The position numbers and the translations under genes were made by a program. DNA of 64,000 nucleotides from Thermogemmatispora carboxidivorans (GTDB lineage Bacteria; Chloroflexota; Ktedonobacteria; Ktedonobacterales; Ktedonobacteraceae), in the NCBI RefSeq assembly GCF_000702505.1, contig NZ_JNIM01000001.1:2108001-2172000 (forward strand), in the 5' to 3' direction. Each line of letters starts with the position of its first letter. Positions within the stretch are counted from its first letter, which is position 1. Under the pieces are notes generated by a model. The model did not search any database. It was not told the origin of the DNA and was given only the letters and a program-made list of their open reading frames with translations. Shown in pieces: positions 17,530-26,333 of the stretch.

Positions 17530-19599
17530 ATGACAATAAGCACAGAGGCACAGGAAACCGCCGAAGCGGCACCGAGAGATCTCCATGAGTATCTCAGCGC
17601 ACTGGTTAGAAAAGCGGCGAGGAGCTACCTGGCCCGGGAACAAATCGATTATCCTGTTGAGGAACTCCCCATCGACCTGGGCTTCTCCGCTCAGGCCAGC
17701 TTTGGGGACTACTCCGTTCCACTCATGTCATGGGCCGCGAAGAATCGCCTGGGGCGGCCACCGCTGGTCATCGCCGAGGCCCTGGCCGACTATCTGCGCT
17801 CGCTGAATCTACCGACGCTGCAGGAAGTCACGGCCACGCGCCCGGGCTATCTCAACTTTCGCCTGAACCGCCCGCTGGTGAGTCATGACATCATGGTGCG
17901 CGTGCTGGAGGCTGGCCCTGACTTTGGGCAGAGCGAGACAGGGGTGGGCACCAAGGTAGTGGTCGAGCATACGAATATTAACAGCAACAAAGCGGCCCAT
18001 GTTGGTCACCTGCGGAACTCGTGCTTAGGGGACACCCTGGTCCGTATGCTACGGACTCAGGGCTACCAGGTTGAGGCCCAGAACTACATCGACGATACCG
18101 GAGTGCAGGTGGCCGACGTCGTTGTCGGTTTCGCCCTCCTCAAGGAGGGGCGACTGCACCTTCCCGAAGGCGATGAACCTCTGCCAGGCGAATCGTTTGA
18201 CTACTACTGCTCGCGGGTCTATGTTGCGGTAGGCAAAGCTTACGACGAGCAGCCGGAGCTGCTGGAGCGGCGTCGCGCGGTGCTGCAGGCCATTGAGCGT
18301 GGCAGCGAGGCCGCAGCCGGGCAGTCAGAGGAGGGGACAGATTATGCGGCCCTGGCCGCCGACCTCTCCCAACGTATCGTACAGGCTCACCTGAAGACCA
18401 TGTCCCGGCTGAATATCTCCTACGACCTGCTCACCTGGGAGTCAGCCATTCTTCACAGCGGCCTCTGGAGGAAAACCTTCGAGGTCCTGAAAAATCGCGG
18501 CCTGCTACGGCAGCCTGAGAGCGGCAAGCTGGCTGGTTGTTGGATTCTGCCATTTGGCGAAAACGAGTCCCAGGACGAAGAGGGTGAGCACACGTTAGAC
18601 AAGGTACTGGTCAAGAGCGATGGAACGGCGACCTACACCGCCAAGGATATCGCCTACCAGCTTTGGAAGTTCGGTCTGACCGATGATCCGGCCTTCGATG
18701 TCCACTTCACCTTTGTGCCGTGGGGCCGCCAGCATGATGGGCGCCTGCTCTGGACCATGCGCACCCCGACGCTCCGGGAGGAGGCGAGCAGCGAGGGTGA
18801 TCCTCTCCGCTTTGGCCATGCTCAGCGCGTCATTAACGTCATCGATGTACGCCAGTCCTATGCCCAGCAGGTAGTCTACGAGAGCCTGCGTCGCCTCAGT
18901 TATGAGGAACAGGCCAAGAACTCGACCCACCTCGCCTATGAGATCGTCACCCTCTCCGCTGCGACTGCTGCCAGCCTGGGAGTAGATACCTCCGATGGAC
19001 GCGAATTCTATCCGATGTCGGGGCGCAAAGGCCTGGAGATCAAAGCCGACGACCTGATCAATGCGGCCACCGCGCGTATGAAAGAGGTCAAGCCGGACCT
19101 ACCCGATGAGACCGCGGCTATTCTGGGAGCTTCGGCGATCCGCTACTTTATGATCCGTTTTAGCCTGCAGCAGGTCATCGCCCTTGATATGGAGGAAGTG
19201 CTCCGGCCAACGGGGGACACGGGCGTCTATCTTCAGTATGCCTATGCGCGTGCCAATAGTATCCTGCGCCGTCTGCAAGAGAGCGGCTATGAGGTCCCGG
19301 AGCACCTGGAGGAGCTGCCATCGGCTCTGGAGCAGAGTGAGTGGGAATTGCTGCGCCATATCGACGCCTACCCGCGCCGTCTGGCAGAGGCGACCGACCA
19401 TCTGGCTCCCAATCTGCTAGCCGCCTATGCCTACGATCTGGCCGCTCACTTCAGCGATTTCTATGAGCACACGCCTCCCATTGTCAAGGAAGAGGACCAG
19501 CGCGTCAAGGCTTTTCGGGCCTGGATTGTGCGGACCACCGCGCAGGTGATGAATAATGTCCTGCGCACCCTTGGCTTTATTCCCTTAGAGCGTGTCTGA
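17530..19599 (+). CDS. argS: Arginyl-tRNA synthetase
   Basis: A 689-aa class I aminoacyl-tRNA synthetase that charges tRNA-Arg. An N-terminal additional domain (about 20-130) precedes the catalytic core, where the HIGH motif appears as HVGH in NINSNKAAHVGHLRNSCLGD. The KMSKS loop is represented by MSGRKGLEIKADDL. The C-terminal DALR anticodon-binding domain (about 560-689) contains YAYARANSILRRLQ and the final VMNNVLRTLGF. The protein is longer than the E. coli enzyme (577 aa) and closer to the long group found in several non-proteobacterial phyla. It is transcribed alone from the promoter at 17430-17458. Confidence 0.95.
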   Translation: MTISTEAQETAEAAPRDLHEYLSALVRKAARSYLAREQIDYPVEELPIDLGFSAQASFGDYSVPLMSWAAKNRLGRPPLVIAEALADYLRSLNLPTLQEVTATRPGYLNFRLNRPLVSHDIMVRVLEAGPDFGQSETGVGTKVVVEHTNINSNKAAHVGHLRNSCLGDTLVRMLRTQGYQVEAQNYIDDTGVQVADVVVGFALLKEGRLHLPEGDEPLPGESFDYYCSRVYVAVGKAYDEQPELLERRRAVLQAIERGSEAAAGQSEEGTDYAALAADLSQRIVQAHLKTMSRLNISYDLLTWESAILHSGLWRKTFEVLKNRGLLRQPESGKLAGCWILPFGENESQDEEGEHTLDKVLVKSDGTATYTAKDIAYQLWKFGLTDDPAFDVHFTFVPWGRQHDGRLLWTMRTPTLREEASSEGDPLRFGHAQRVINVIDVRQSYAQQVVYESLRRLSYEEQAKNSTHLAYEIVTLSAATAASLGVDTSDGREFYPMSGRKGLEIKADDLINAATARMKEVKPDLPDETAAILGASAIRYFMIRFSLQQVIALDMEEVLRPTGDTGVYLQYAYARANSILRRLQESGYEVPEHLEELPSALEQSEWELLRHIDAYPRRLAEATDHLAPNLLAAYAYDLAAHFSDFYEHTPPIVKEEDQRVKAFRAWIVRTTAQVMNNVLRTLGFIPLERV

Positions 19600-19653
19600 G
19601 TCACAAAGGCAGCGCACGACAAGCACCGGCTAGAAAGAAAGAAGCAGGTAACA

Positions 19654-20551
19654 ATGGCAGCGACAAGGGGAAGGCTGCGCTTCGGTATCAAGACGGCGCA
19701 GCAGTTTGTGAGCTATGAACAGATCCGGCAGATCTGGCAAGAGGCAGATGCCCAACCGGCCTTTGAACATGCCTGGCTCTTCGACCATTTTATCCCGCTG
19801 GGGCCAGAAGAGCAGAGTCAAGGCTCCATTCTAGAAGGCTGGACCCTGCTGACGGCCCTGGCGGCGCAGACGCAGCGACTGCGCCTAGGGCTGATGGTCG
19901 CTGGCAATACCTACCGCCATCCTGCCGTCCTGGCCAAGATGGGCGCGACGCTCGATCTGATCTCGGGGGGGGCGGCTCGACTTTGGTCTGGGAGCTGCCT
20001 GGTTTGAGCGCGAGCATCGGGCTTATGGACTGCCCTTCTACTCCACGGGCGAGCGTATTCGTCGTCTGGGCGAAGCCTGTGAAGTGATCAAGCGGCTCTG
20101 GACAGAGCCGCGCGTTACCTTCGAAGGCAACTACTACCACTTGCATGAGGCGCCATGCGAGCCGAAGCCGCAGCAGAAACCCCACCCGCCTTTCGTCATT
20201 GGCGGCAGCGGAGAGCGCCTGACGCTGCGGGTGGTAGCGCGCTACGCCTCGATCTGGAACTATAACGGCAGCGACGTCGACGAGTTTCGCCGCAAGCAAG
20301 CCGTGCTAGATGCTCACTGTGCGGCCATTGGACGCAATCCCCAGGAGATTGAGCGCTCTATTCAATTCCCTGTTGATCTGGCCCATCCGCTGGCGGCCCT
20401 CCGCTCGACAGTGCGGACCTTCATTAAGTCTGGTGCCACGCACCTGATTCTCAATCTGCGCCCTCCCTATCCATCGGGGATCATCACACGCCTGGCCGAG
20501 GAGGTCGTGCTTCCGCTCCAGGAAGAAGCTGAGGCTACGCTGCAACGGTAG
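19654..20551 (+). pseudogene. Luciferase-like (LLM) oxidoreductase, frameshifted in a G8 tract
   Basis: Two adjoining frames together make one LLM protein of about 298 aa. The first part (from the ATG at 19654: LRFGIKTAQQFVSYEQI through LGLMVAGNTYRHPAVLAKMG) runs into a stop soon after a run of eight G (19965-19972). Removing one G restores SGGRLDFGLGAAWFEREHRAYG and joins perfectly to the second part, which ends at 20551. That restored segment matches the equivalent segment of the intact LLM gene at 61910. The cause may be a real +1 mutation, phase variation, transcriptional slippage at the G tract, or a sequencing error in a homopolymer. As written, no full-length protein is made. Confidence 0.85.
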
Positions 20552-20908
20552 CCTGAAGCGAAGATCTGAAGGATCTCGCTGGCCTTGCCCACCGCCACCG
20601 ACCTGGTCGGCTGCTTTTGACAGCAGCTTCTCCTGCAGAAGAGACAAACGGCTAGAGAATGCAGGATGCAAAGAAGAAAAAAACGGAGGGCTTGCTGAAG
20701 ATAGGAGCGAGCTGGGGATCGTCTCTCTATCTCTGCCATCGGCGTGGTAGTAGTAGTAGTGAGTGAGAAGGGGATGCGGCTGTCAGCGTGGGGCCTGGCG
20801 GTTGCCTCGCCTGAGAGCGAGAGCTATAATGGTTACGAAAAGCGGCATTGCTGCGATCGCAGTTTTTCTTTCATCGAGGCACAAATAGTACAGGGAAGGA
20901 CGACGCGC
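20552..20908. other. Intergenic region upstream of the GTPase gene
   Basis: Holds a short GTA trinucleotide run (about 20746-20760) and the promoter at 20802-20830. An in-frame extension of the GTPase towards 20744 reads MVVVVV and lacks a ribosome-binding site, so it is not taken as coding. Confidence 0.5.
20802..20830 (+). promoter_or_regulatory. Sigma-70-type promoter, GTPase gene
   Basis: TTGCCT (20802-20807), 17-bp spacer, TATAAT (20825-20830). It places the transcript start near 20837, downstream of the upstream ATG-like codons and so supports the GTG start at 20909. Confidence 0.6.
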
Positions 20909-22159
20909 GTGGCCCAGAAAAAGCTAAGCTCCTCTGCGAGTGAGGAAACGACCAAAAAGAATATTGTGGAGCAGTTGCTCCCGCGAGCCTTTCGCAAAAG
21001 TGAGCGCCCGAAGAGCGTGCGTGAGCTAGGTCTCAGCGTGCTCAAAAACCTACCGGCCAATCTGGCGCTCATGCAGGCTTTCATGCGAGCGGTCAATTGG
21101 AAGCAGGCCCATGAGGAAGTGATGGCTGGTCTCAGCAACACGGTGGTCATTGTCGGGCGGCCTAACTCTGGCAAAAGCACCCTCTTCAACAAGATCATGG
21201 GGAAGGACATCTCCCTGGTATCTCCCGAGGCAGGCACCACGCGGGCGCTGGTCCCTGCCGAATTTGGTCCATTTACACTCATTGATACACCTGGCCATCT
21301 CCCTGACATTACCAGGGGAGCGCTGGAGCAGGCGAGCGTGATTGTGCTTTTGCTAGATGGTGTACGAGGGCTGCAGGCAGAGGACCGTGAGCTCTACAAC
21401 GAAGTGAGGGCCTTGAATAAGCCCACGGTGATGGCGGTGAACAAGATTGATGCGCTGCCAGCGGGATCAGATGGCGATCGCCTGGCGACCGAGGTCGCCG
21501 TGCGCCTTGGTGCTGCTGGAGTCATTCCGATCTCTGCCCAAAACGGCCAAAACATTGCCGAGGAGCTGATTCCGGCCATTATTGAAGCCAGCCCCGAGGC
21601 CGCTCTGGTTATTGGGCGAGAGCTGCCGGCCTTTCGTCGCAGTGCAGCCCAACGGATCATCCGCAACGCCACGCTCCTCAGCCTGGCTGCTGGTCTGGAG
21701 CCGGTCCCTTTCATTGACATTCCCATTATTCTGGGAACGCAGGTACGTCTAGTATTGCGCCTGGCCGCTCTCTATGGGGAACCGATCTCCTCCGGAGAAG
21801 CGATGCGTCATGCACGCGAGCTGATCCTGACAATGATAGGCGGAGCGGGCCTGCGCTACCTGGCGGAGCAAGCGGCCAAAGTAGTGCCTATAGGGGGTGA
21901 CCTGGTAGCTGGTGCCATTGCGGCTGCCGGAACGTGGGCCATTGGTCAGGTAGCGCTGGAATACTATGACAGCGGCAAGCAGCTCGCGCCCCGGCGGCTC
22001 CAACAGCTCTATCGGCGGTTCTATCGGCGTTTCCGTCAAGAGAGGACCATCGAGGAGCTGCAGCGCTATGCCCGCGAAGAAAGAGATGAGCGGCTTTTGC
22101 CGGGAGGGAGAGAGCCAGCGCCCTCCGGGACGGGACCGGAGCCAGGTCGGGCCGAGTAA
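20909..22159 (+). CDS. GTPase with C-terminal membrane-associated DUF697-like domain
   Basis: A 416-aa protein. The GTPase motifs are in order: P-loop GRPNSGKST (residues 83-91), switch-I threonine in AGTTRA, DTPGH, NKID and SAQNG. This is the Era/EngA/HflX-like translation-factor class. The C-terminal half (about 230-385) is alanine/isoleucine-rich with hydrophobic segments (LSLAAGLEPVPFIDIPIILGTQVRLV and GGDLVAGAIAAAGTWAIGQVALEYY), the pattern of DUF697 proteins. These probably associate with membranes. GTG start chosen because GGGAAGGA lies 8 bp upstream and the promoter maps between it and earlier in-frame codons. The cellular role is unknown; a ribosome- or membrane-related switch is possible. 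Confidence 0.75.
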   Translation: MAQKKLSSSASEETTKKNIVEQLLPRAFRKSERPKSVRELGLSVLKNLPANLALMQAFMRAVNWKQAHEEVMAGLSNTVVIVGRPNSGKSTLFNKIMGKDISLVSPEAGTTRALVPAEFGPFTLIDTPGHLPDITRGALEQASVIVLLLDGVRGLQAEDRELYNEVRALNKPTVMAVNKIDALPAGSDGDRLATEVAVRLGAAGVIPISAQNGQNIAEELIPAIIEASPEAALVIGRELPAFRRSAAQRIIRNATLLSLAAGLEPVPFIDIPIILGTQVRLVLRLAALYGEPISSGEAMRHARELILTMIGGAGLRYLAEQAAKVVPIGGDLVAGAIAAAGTWAIGQVALEYYDSGKQLAPRRLQQLYRRFYRRFRQERTIEELQRYAREERDERLLPGGREPAPSGTGPEPGRAE

Positions 22160-22315
22160 GAGGGAGAGAAAAGCGCTCCGCTCGCTCTCGGTCGGCCCGT
22201 GCTCATCTCATGGCAACGGGGCAGCAGTTATACAGCCTGCTGGCTAGTCTACCAGGAGCCTGACGTCACAGGGTCCCTGGCCTGGTATGAGACTACGACG
22301 AGAAGAAAGAAAATC

Positions 22316-23101
22316 ATGTCGTTCCCCTATGAGCGTTATCGGACACTGCTCGATAGCTTTCTGCTCTACTATCCGCGGGGGTATGAGCAGCAAGCGCGGC
22401 ATCTCCTGCTGAAACTCAATCAGGCGGCGGAAGAGCTAGGCCGGTTGCTCAAACTGCCGCTGCCGGAGCTGGAGATCATCCTGGTCGCGTCACCTGACTG
22501 GGAGAAGGTGCCTCATGATGAGGATCTGGGGAAAGCGCAGACCCGGCTGCCCTATTTTACCAATGCGACTGAGCCGCCCTCGTTGGTTATACCGACGCAG
22601 CTTGACCCCATCATTGGCGAGCCGACAGCCGAGAAGCTGACTTTCCTCTTGTACCACGAGCTGGCCTATGCTTTTTTAGAGCAGGACCCGCGTCCCTGGC
22701 CGGAGGACTATCCGCTTTGGGCTGATGAATGGCAACTGCAGTTTGCAGCCCTCTGGCTCTCCCATCGCCTCGATGGCCAGCACGACGTGGTCAATCGTGA
22801 TCTGCATGAGTTGTATGGAGAGATCTTCCTGGCCGAAGAAGATGGAAAGACGCCGGTCACCATTCGCAGCTTCAGCTGGGATGAGGAGACTTCGGCAGAG
22901 GATTACCTATGCTTCGATCTGCTGCTAGAGCGCTTTGCCGTCGACCTCCTCAAGCGCGCTGGCCCCGAAGTCTTGCCGCGCTTTCTACGTGAGTACCGGA
23001 AAGAGCAGCGCGCTTTGCTCAGCGATGAGGTCACTACCATGTTAGGGGCTGCTATTGGCCCTGGTGGAGTAGTCTGGCTGGAGAGCTTACCCTACTTTTA
23101 G
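22316..23101 (+). CDS. Hypothetical protein with degenerate metallopeptidase-like HExxY motif
   Basis: A 261-aa soluble protein with no signal peptide or membrane helix. Around residue 125 it reads YHELAYAFLEQDPRPWPEDYPLWADEW. The HE pair, helix pattern and a downstream acidic residue recall gluzincin peptidases, but the second histidine of HExxH is tyrosine, so catalysis is doubtful. The rest is rich in aromatic and acidic residues. No family is recognised. The start at 22316 is chosen over 22199 because the upstream extension looks non-coding; the ribosome-binding site (AGAAAGAAAA) is weak. Confidence 0.6.
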   Translation: MSFPYERYRTLLDSFLLYYPRGYEQQARHLLLKLNQAAEELGRLLKLPLPELEIILVASPDWEKVPHDEDLGKAQTRLPYFTNATEPPSLVIPTQLDPIIGEPTAEKLTFLLYHELAYAFLEQDPRPWPEDYPLWADEWQLQFAALWLSHRLDGQHDVVNRDLHELYGEIFLAEEDGKTPVTIRSFSWDEETSAEDYLCFDLLLERFAVDLLKRAGPEVLPRFLREYRKEQRALLSDEVTTMLGAAIGPGGVVWLESLPYF

Positions 23102-23270
23102 TTGAGTGAGCAGGCCCATCGCGCGACACTCCTCTCGCTCAACCTGCCAGCGCGAGAGCGGACGCGGCCTTCTTTCTAACGCTGTTGACTTCGCCATTGC
23201 TCCTGTAGCTTTGGCTTCGTGTGCTCATCGATCAACAGTATCATTGGCTGCACTAATGTGAGGATAATCC

Positions 23271-24191
23271 ATGTTTCAGCGTGTAGCGATTGTCGGATTA
23301 GGATTGATCGGCGGCTCGATCGGGCTGGCCCTCCATAAGGCGAAGGCGACCCGAGAGGTCACCGGTTATGACCTGGGGCGTGGAGTTTGCGAGCAAGCTC
23401 GCAAGGTCGGAGCGATTGATCAAGCCTATGACTCGCTGGCCGACGCTGTGCGAGGCGCCGAGCTGGTGGTCCTGGCGACACCCGTGGGGGCAATGCGGGC
23501 CCTCCTGCAGCACCTTGCCAGCTGCGTAACCCCTGGAACCGTCATTACCGATGTGGCAAGCACTAAGGCCCAGGTCATTAGCTGGGCGGAGGAATTTCTG
23601 CCAGAGAATGTCTCGTTTGTCGGTGGACACCCGATGACCGGGAAGGAAGTCAGCGGAGTTGAGGCTGCCGATGCCGGCCTCTTCCAGGGGCGGATCTATT
23701 GCCTGACGCCAACGCCACGGACCCGCCCGAGCGCTGTCAACAAGGTTGCGACCTTCGTGGAAGCCTTGGGGGCCCGCATCCGTTTCCTCGAACCGGCAGA
23801 GCACGATGGCCAGGTCGCCTATGTCAGCCATCTGCCTTTCGTAGCCTCCATTGCCCTCATGACAACCGCCGTCGAGGCTCCATCCTGGGGCGATGCAGCC
23901 TTGCTGGCCTCTAGCGGCTTCCGCGATATGACGCGCCTGGCCGCCGGCAATCCCGAGATGTATCGCGATATCTGCCTGACGAATAGCGAAGCGCTGGTGC
24001 GCAGCCTCAATGAGTATCTCCTGGCACTCACGCGGCTACGCGATCGCATCGCGGCCCATGATCCGCACTTGAATGAGGTCTTTGCTCGGGCCCAGGAGCT
24101 GCGCCTGCAATGGCAGGCCGCCTTTAGCGCGCCAGACACCGCCGAGTCACGGCGTCGCGAGCCCGACCACAAGGCCTCTTCGGATCGCTAG
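23271..24191 (+). CDS. tyrA: Prephenate dehydrogenase
   Basis: A 306-aa enzyme that oxidatively decarboxylates prephenate to 4-hydroxyphenylpyruvate with NAD(P), in tyrosine biosynthesis. The Rossmann motif is GLGLIGGS (residues 9-16). Downstream come VLATPVG, TDVASTK, the prephenate-binding GGHPMTGKEVSGVEAAD, and the helical SHLPFVASIALM and GFRDMTRLAAGNPEMYRDI of the dimerisation domain. No ACT or chorismate mutase domain is fused. GAGGA ribosome-binding site upstream. No other aromatic amino-acid genes adjoin it. The aromatic-degradation cluster that follows has its own promoter. Confidence 0.92.
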   Translation: MFQRVAIVGLGLIGGSIGLALHKAKATREVTGYDLGRGVCEQARKVGAIDQAYDSLADAVRGAELVVLATPVGAMRALLQHLASCVTPGTVITDVASTKAQVISWAEEFLPENVSFVGGHPMTGKEVSGVEAADAGLFQGRIYCLTPTPRTRPSAVNKVATFVEALGARIRFLEPAEHDGQVAYVSHLPFVASIALMTTAVEAPSWGDAALLASSGFRDMTRLAAGNPEMYRDICLTNSEALVRSLNEYLLALTRLRDRIAAHDPHLNEVFARAQELRLQWQAAFSAPDTAESRRREPDHKASSDR

Positions 24192-24213
24192 ACACTGCTC
24201 TATGGCCCTGGCC

Positions 24214-24242
24214 TTGACAAAGCAGCAAAAATATGGTATACT
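24214..24242 (+). promoter_or_regulatory. Strong sigma-70-type promoter of the aromatic-cleavage cluster
   Basis: TTGACA (24214-24219), 17-bp spacer, TATACT (24237-24242): nearly consensus. It lies just after tyrA, and transcription would begin at about 24249, directly before the interleaved hairpins. Confidence 0.8.
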
Positions 24243-24253
24243 GCTAAAAGCAC

Positions 24254-24314
24254 TGAGGAGCGGGCCACGGTCGGCGCTGCTCCTCATGCCAAGTGGTCCT
24301 TTTCTCTTTTTTTT
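24254..24314 (+). terminator. Interleaved hairpins with T tract: attenuator or terminator
   Basis: Stem A pairs TGAGGAGC (24254-24261) with GCTCCTCA (24279-24286). Stem B pairs GGGCCAC (24262-24268) with GTGGTCC (24293-24299, one G-U pair) and runs directly into a T-rich tract to 24314. The two stems interleave, so they either exclude each other or form a pseudoknot. Stem B plus the T tract could end tyrA transcription, but its place just after the 24214-24242 promoter suggests it may regulate the transcript that starts there. Confidence 0.55.
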
Positions 24315-24329
24315 GGTGTGGGTGTTGTT

Positions 24330-24353
24330 AACAATCTTGTAGACAAAATTGTT
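24330..24353. promoter_or_regulatory. GntR-type operator, copy 1
   Basis: Core TTGTAGACAA (24337-24346), the TTGT-N2-ACAA pattern typical of FadR/GntR regulators. It lies in a 24-bp palindrome with 10 of 12 pairs matched (AACAAT/ATTGTT flanks). The regulator gene lies at 25515. Confidence 0.65.
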
Positions 24354-24444
24354 GAGTATGGAAGGGTGGTCTGTGAGGCGAAGAGGTGCCAGTGAGGTGC
24401 GCGGGGCAAGCGAGCAGGTGGTGGGGGTGTGCGCTTTTATTGTT

Positions 24445-24468
24445 AACAATTTTGTGGACAAGATTGGT
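24445..24468. promoter_or_regulatory. GntR-type operator, copy 2
   Basis: Core TTGTGGACAA (24452-24461) with the same AACAAT-type flank as copy 1. The cores are 115 bp apart, close to 11 helical turns, which would suit cooperative binding or looping by one regulator. Confidence 0.65.
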
Positions 24469-24561
24469 GACAATACTCTGCTGGGTGAAGGGGCCTGGCG
24501 TCTAGGTAGCACAGCGCAGTCATCGGGAGTCGTGACCCGCTACAAAGGAGGTTCCGGAGCC

Positions 24562-25509
24562 ATGTCCGAAGCGCTCTGCTTTGACATTGCTCACCTGGGG
24601 CATGTTGAGCTATTGACCCCGAGCTTTGACGAGAGCCTCTGGTTTTTCGTCGAGGTCCTGGGCATGGAGGAAGTAGCCCAGCTTGGGCGCTCGGCCTATC
24701 TCCGCTGTTGGGGCGACTATGAGCAGTATTCGCTCAAGCTAACCGCACATGAGCACGCTGGCGTTGGTCATACAGCCTTGCGGGCCATGAGTCCGGAGGC
24801 GTTAGAGCGGCGCGTGGCCATGCTAGAGCAAGGAGGCGTACGAGGGACATGGATTGAAGGGGACTTCGGTCATGGTCGGGCCTATCAGTTTCGTGGTCCC
24901 GACGGCCATCTGCTAGAACTCTATTACGAGACCGAGTATTATCAGCCTCCCATCCATCTACGTCCTGCCTTAAAGAACCAGCCCCAGAAGTTGACCGGGC
25001 GAGGGGTGGGAGTCAAGATGCTCGATCATGTCAATTTTCTCTCTTCGTATGCCGAGGAGGACGGTGAGTTCGTCGAGCGCTATCTGGGTCTGCGCCTGAC
25101 TGAGCAGATTCTCCTCAACAATGGCCGGCGCCCAGGATTGTGGTACCGGGCCACCAACAAATCCTACGACCTGGTCTATACACAGGATGCCACAGGTGCC
25201 AGGGGGCGTCTCCACCACATCGCCTTTCACGTCGAATCCAACGAACTGATCTGGCGAGCGGCCAATCTCTTTGTGGATTACGGCGTCTTCATCGAGTTCG
25301 CGCCTAGCAAGCACGCTATTAACCAGACCTACTTTGTCTATGTCTATGAGCCAGGCAAGAATCGCATTGAGGTTTGCTCTGGCGGCTACCTGGTTCTGGC
25401 TCCCGACTGGAAGCCTGTTACCTGGACAGAGGAGGAGCGTGCGCGCGGTCAAGCCTGGGGGAACAAGACCGTTGAGACCTTCCATACCTATGGCACACCG
25501 GTGGTTTGA
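24562..25509 (+). CDS. Extradiol ring-cleavage dioxygenase, VOC (catechol 2,3-dioxygenase) type
   Basis: A 315-aa protein of two vicinal-oxygen-chelate domains (about 8-125 and 150-280). In the second domain the Fe(II) triad expected for type I extradiol dioxygenases is present: H156 (LDHVNFL), H218/H219 (RLHHIAFHV) and E270 (NRIEVCSGG). A tyrosine of the catalytic region sits in FVYVYEP (260-262). It would cleave a catechol next to the hydroxyls. The neighbours (GalB-type hydratase and oxoadipate aldolase) suggest a carboxylated catechol such as protocatechuate or gallate, where LigAB-type enzymes normally act. ATG chosen with AAAGGAGG upstream. The GntR gene follows 5 bp later. Confidence 0.85.
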   Translation: MSEALCFDIAHLGHVELLTPSFDESLWFFVEVLGMEEVAQLGRSAYLRCWGDYEQYSLKLTAHEHAGVGHTALRAMSPEALERRVAMLEQGGVRGTWIEGDFGHGRAYQFRGPDGHLLELYYETEYYQPPIHLRPALKNQPQKLTGRGVGVKMLDHVNFLSSYAEEDGEFVERYLGLRLTEQILLNNGRRPGLWYRATNKSYDLVYTQDATGARGRLHHIAFHVESNELIWRAANLFVDYGVFIEFAPSKHAINQTYFVYVYEPGKNRIEVCSGGYLVLAPDWKPVTWTEEERARGQAWGNKTVETFHTYGTPVV

Positions 25510-25514
25510 GGAAG

Positions 25515-26162
25515 ATGGGAACGCAACTATTGAATGAACAGACCTGCTATGAGCGTCTTCGCAACTGGATCATTGACGGCACGCTGCAGCCGAATGAGCG
25601 GCTGATCGAGCTTGAGCTGACGGCGCGGCTGGGAGTCGGACGGGCGACCATCCGCACCGTGTTGGCCCGCCTGGAGCAGGAAGGGCTGGTGGTACGCGAG
25701 CCGAACCGTGGCGCGCGCGTTCGTTTCGTTTCGCACGAGGAGGCGCTGGAGATCTTAGAGGCGCGCACCGCCATCGAATCGCTCCTGGCCCGCTTCGCTG
25801 CCATGCGAGCCCAACCGGCAGATGTTGCCCAGATGCGCGACCTACTGGAGCAGATGCGGGCCTGCATTGAGCATGGAGACCTCGTCTCCTACTCAACCCT
25901 GAATACGGCTTTGCATCGGGCAATTGCGGAGGCCGCTCGCCATCGTACAGCGGCCAGATTACTAGAGACGCTTGGCTCGCAGAGTGTGCGCTATCAGTAT
26001 CGCACCATTCTGGCGCCCGGTCGTCCTGCTACCTCGTTGACCGAGCATTCGGCAGTTGTTGAGGCCATTGCTGCCCATGATCCTGATGCCGCCGAGCAGG
26101 CTATGCGCGCCCACCTCTCAGGCGTCTGTGAAGCCCTGCGACGTCTGAGACAGGGTCTCTGA
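25515..26162 (+). CDS. GntR-family regulator, FadR/FCD subfamily
   Basis: A 215-aa regulator. The N-terminal winged helix (about 5-75) has YERLRNWIIDGTLQPNERL, GVGRATIRTVLARLEQEGLV and the wing NRGARVRFV. The C-terminal all-helical FCD domain (about 80-210) carries the histidine-bearing segments LNTALHRAI, TEHSAVVEAI and MRAHL that usually bind metal and an organic-acid effector. It almost certainly binds the TTGT-N2-ACAA operators at 24330-24353 and 24445-24468. The effector may be a pathway acid. A TTG at 25506 overlapping the dioxygenase stop is an alternative start. An imperfect TTGT-N1-ACAA site before the hydratase gene (27354-27362) might be another target. Confidence 0.9.
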   Translation: MGTQLLNEQTCYERLRNWIIDGTLQPNERLIELELTARLGVGRATIRTVLARLEQEGLVVREPNRGARVRFVSHEEALEILEARTAIESLLARFAAMRAQPADVAQMRDLLEQMRACIEHGDLVSYSTLNTALHRAIAEAARHRTAARLLETLGSQSVRYQYRTILAPGRPATSLTEHSAVVEAIAAHDPDAAEQAMRAHLSGVCEALRRLRQGL

Positions 26163-26333
26163 GGACCCCCAGCCACAACAGTCGGTCCGGGCTTGCTTAT
26201 GGGCGGCTGTCTGATGCCGATGCTGAGGTCATGCCGTATGGGCAGGTGGGCAGTCCGGCCTGCTGGATAGAAAGAAAAGGGTAAGAGAGGCTTCAGCAAA
26301 TCACAAGTCAAAGCGTAGAGGAGAGTGAACCGG

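Noticed and set aside
20746..20760. GTA trinucleotide repeat as a variable-number repeat
   Set aside because: Only about five units and lying upstream of the promoter; too short to claim function.
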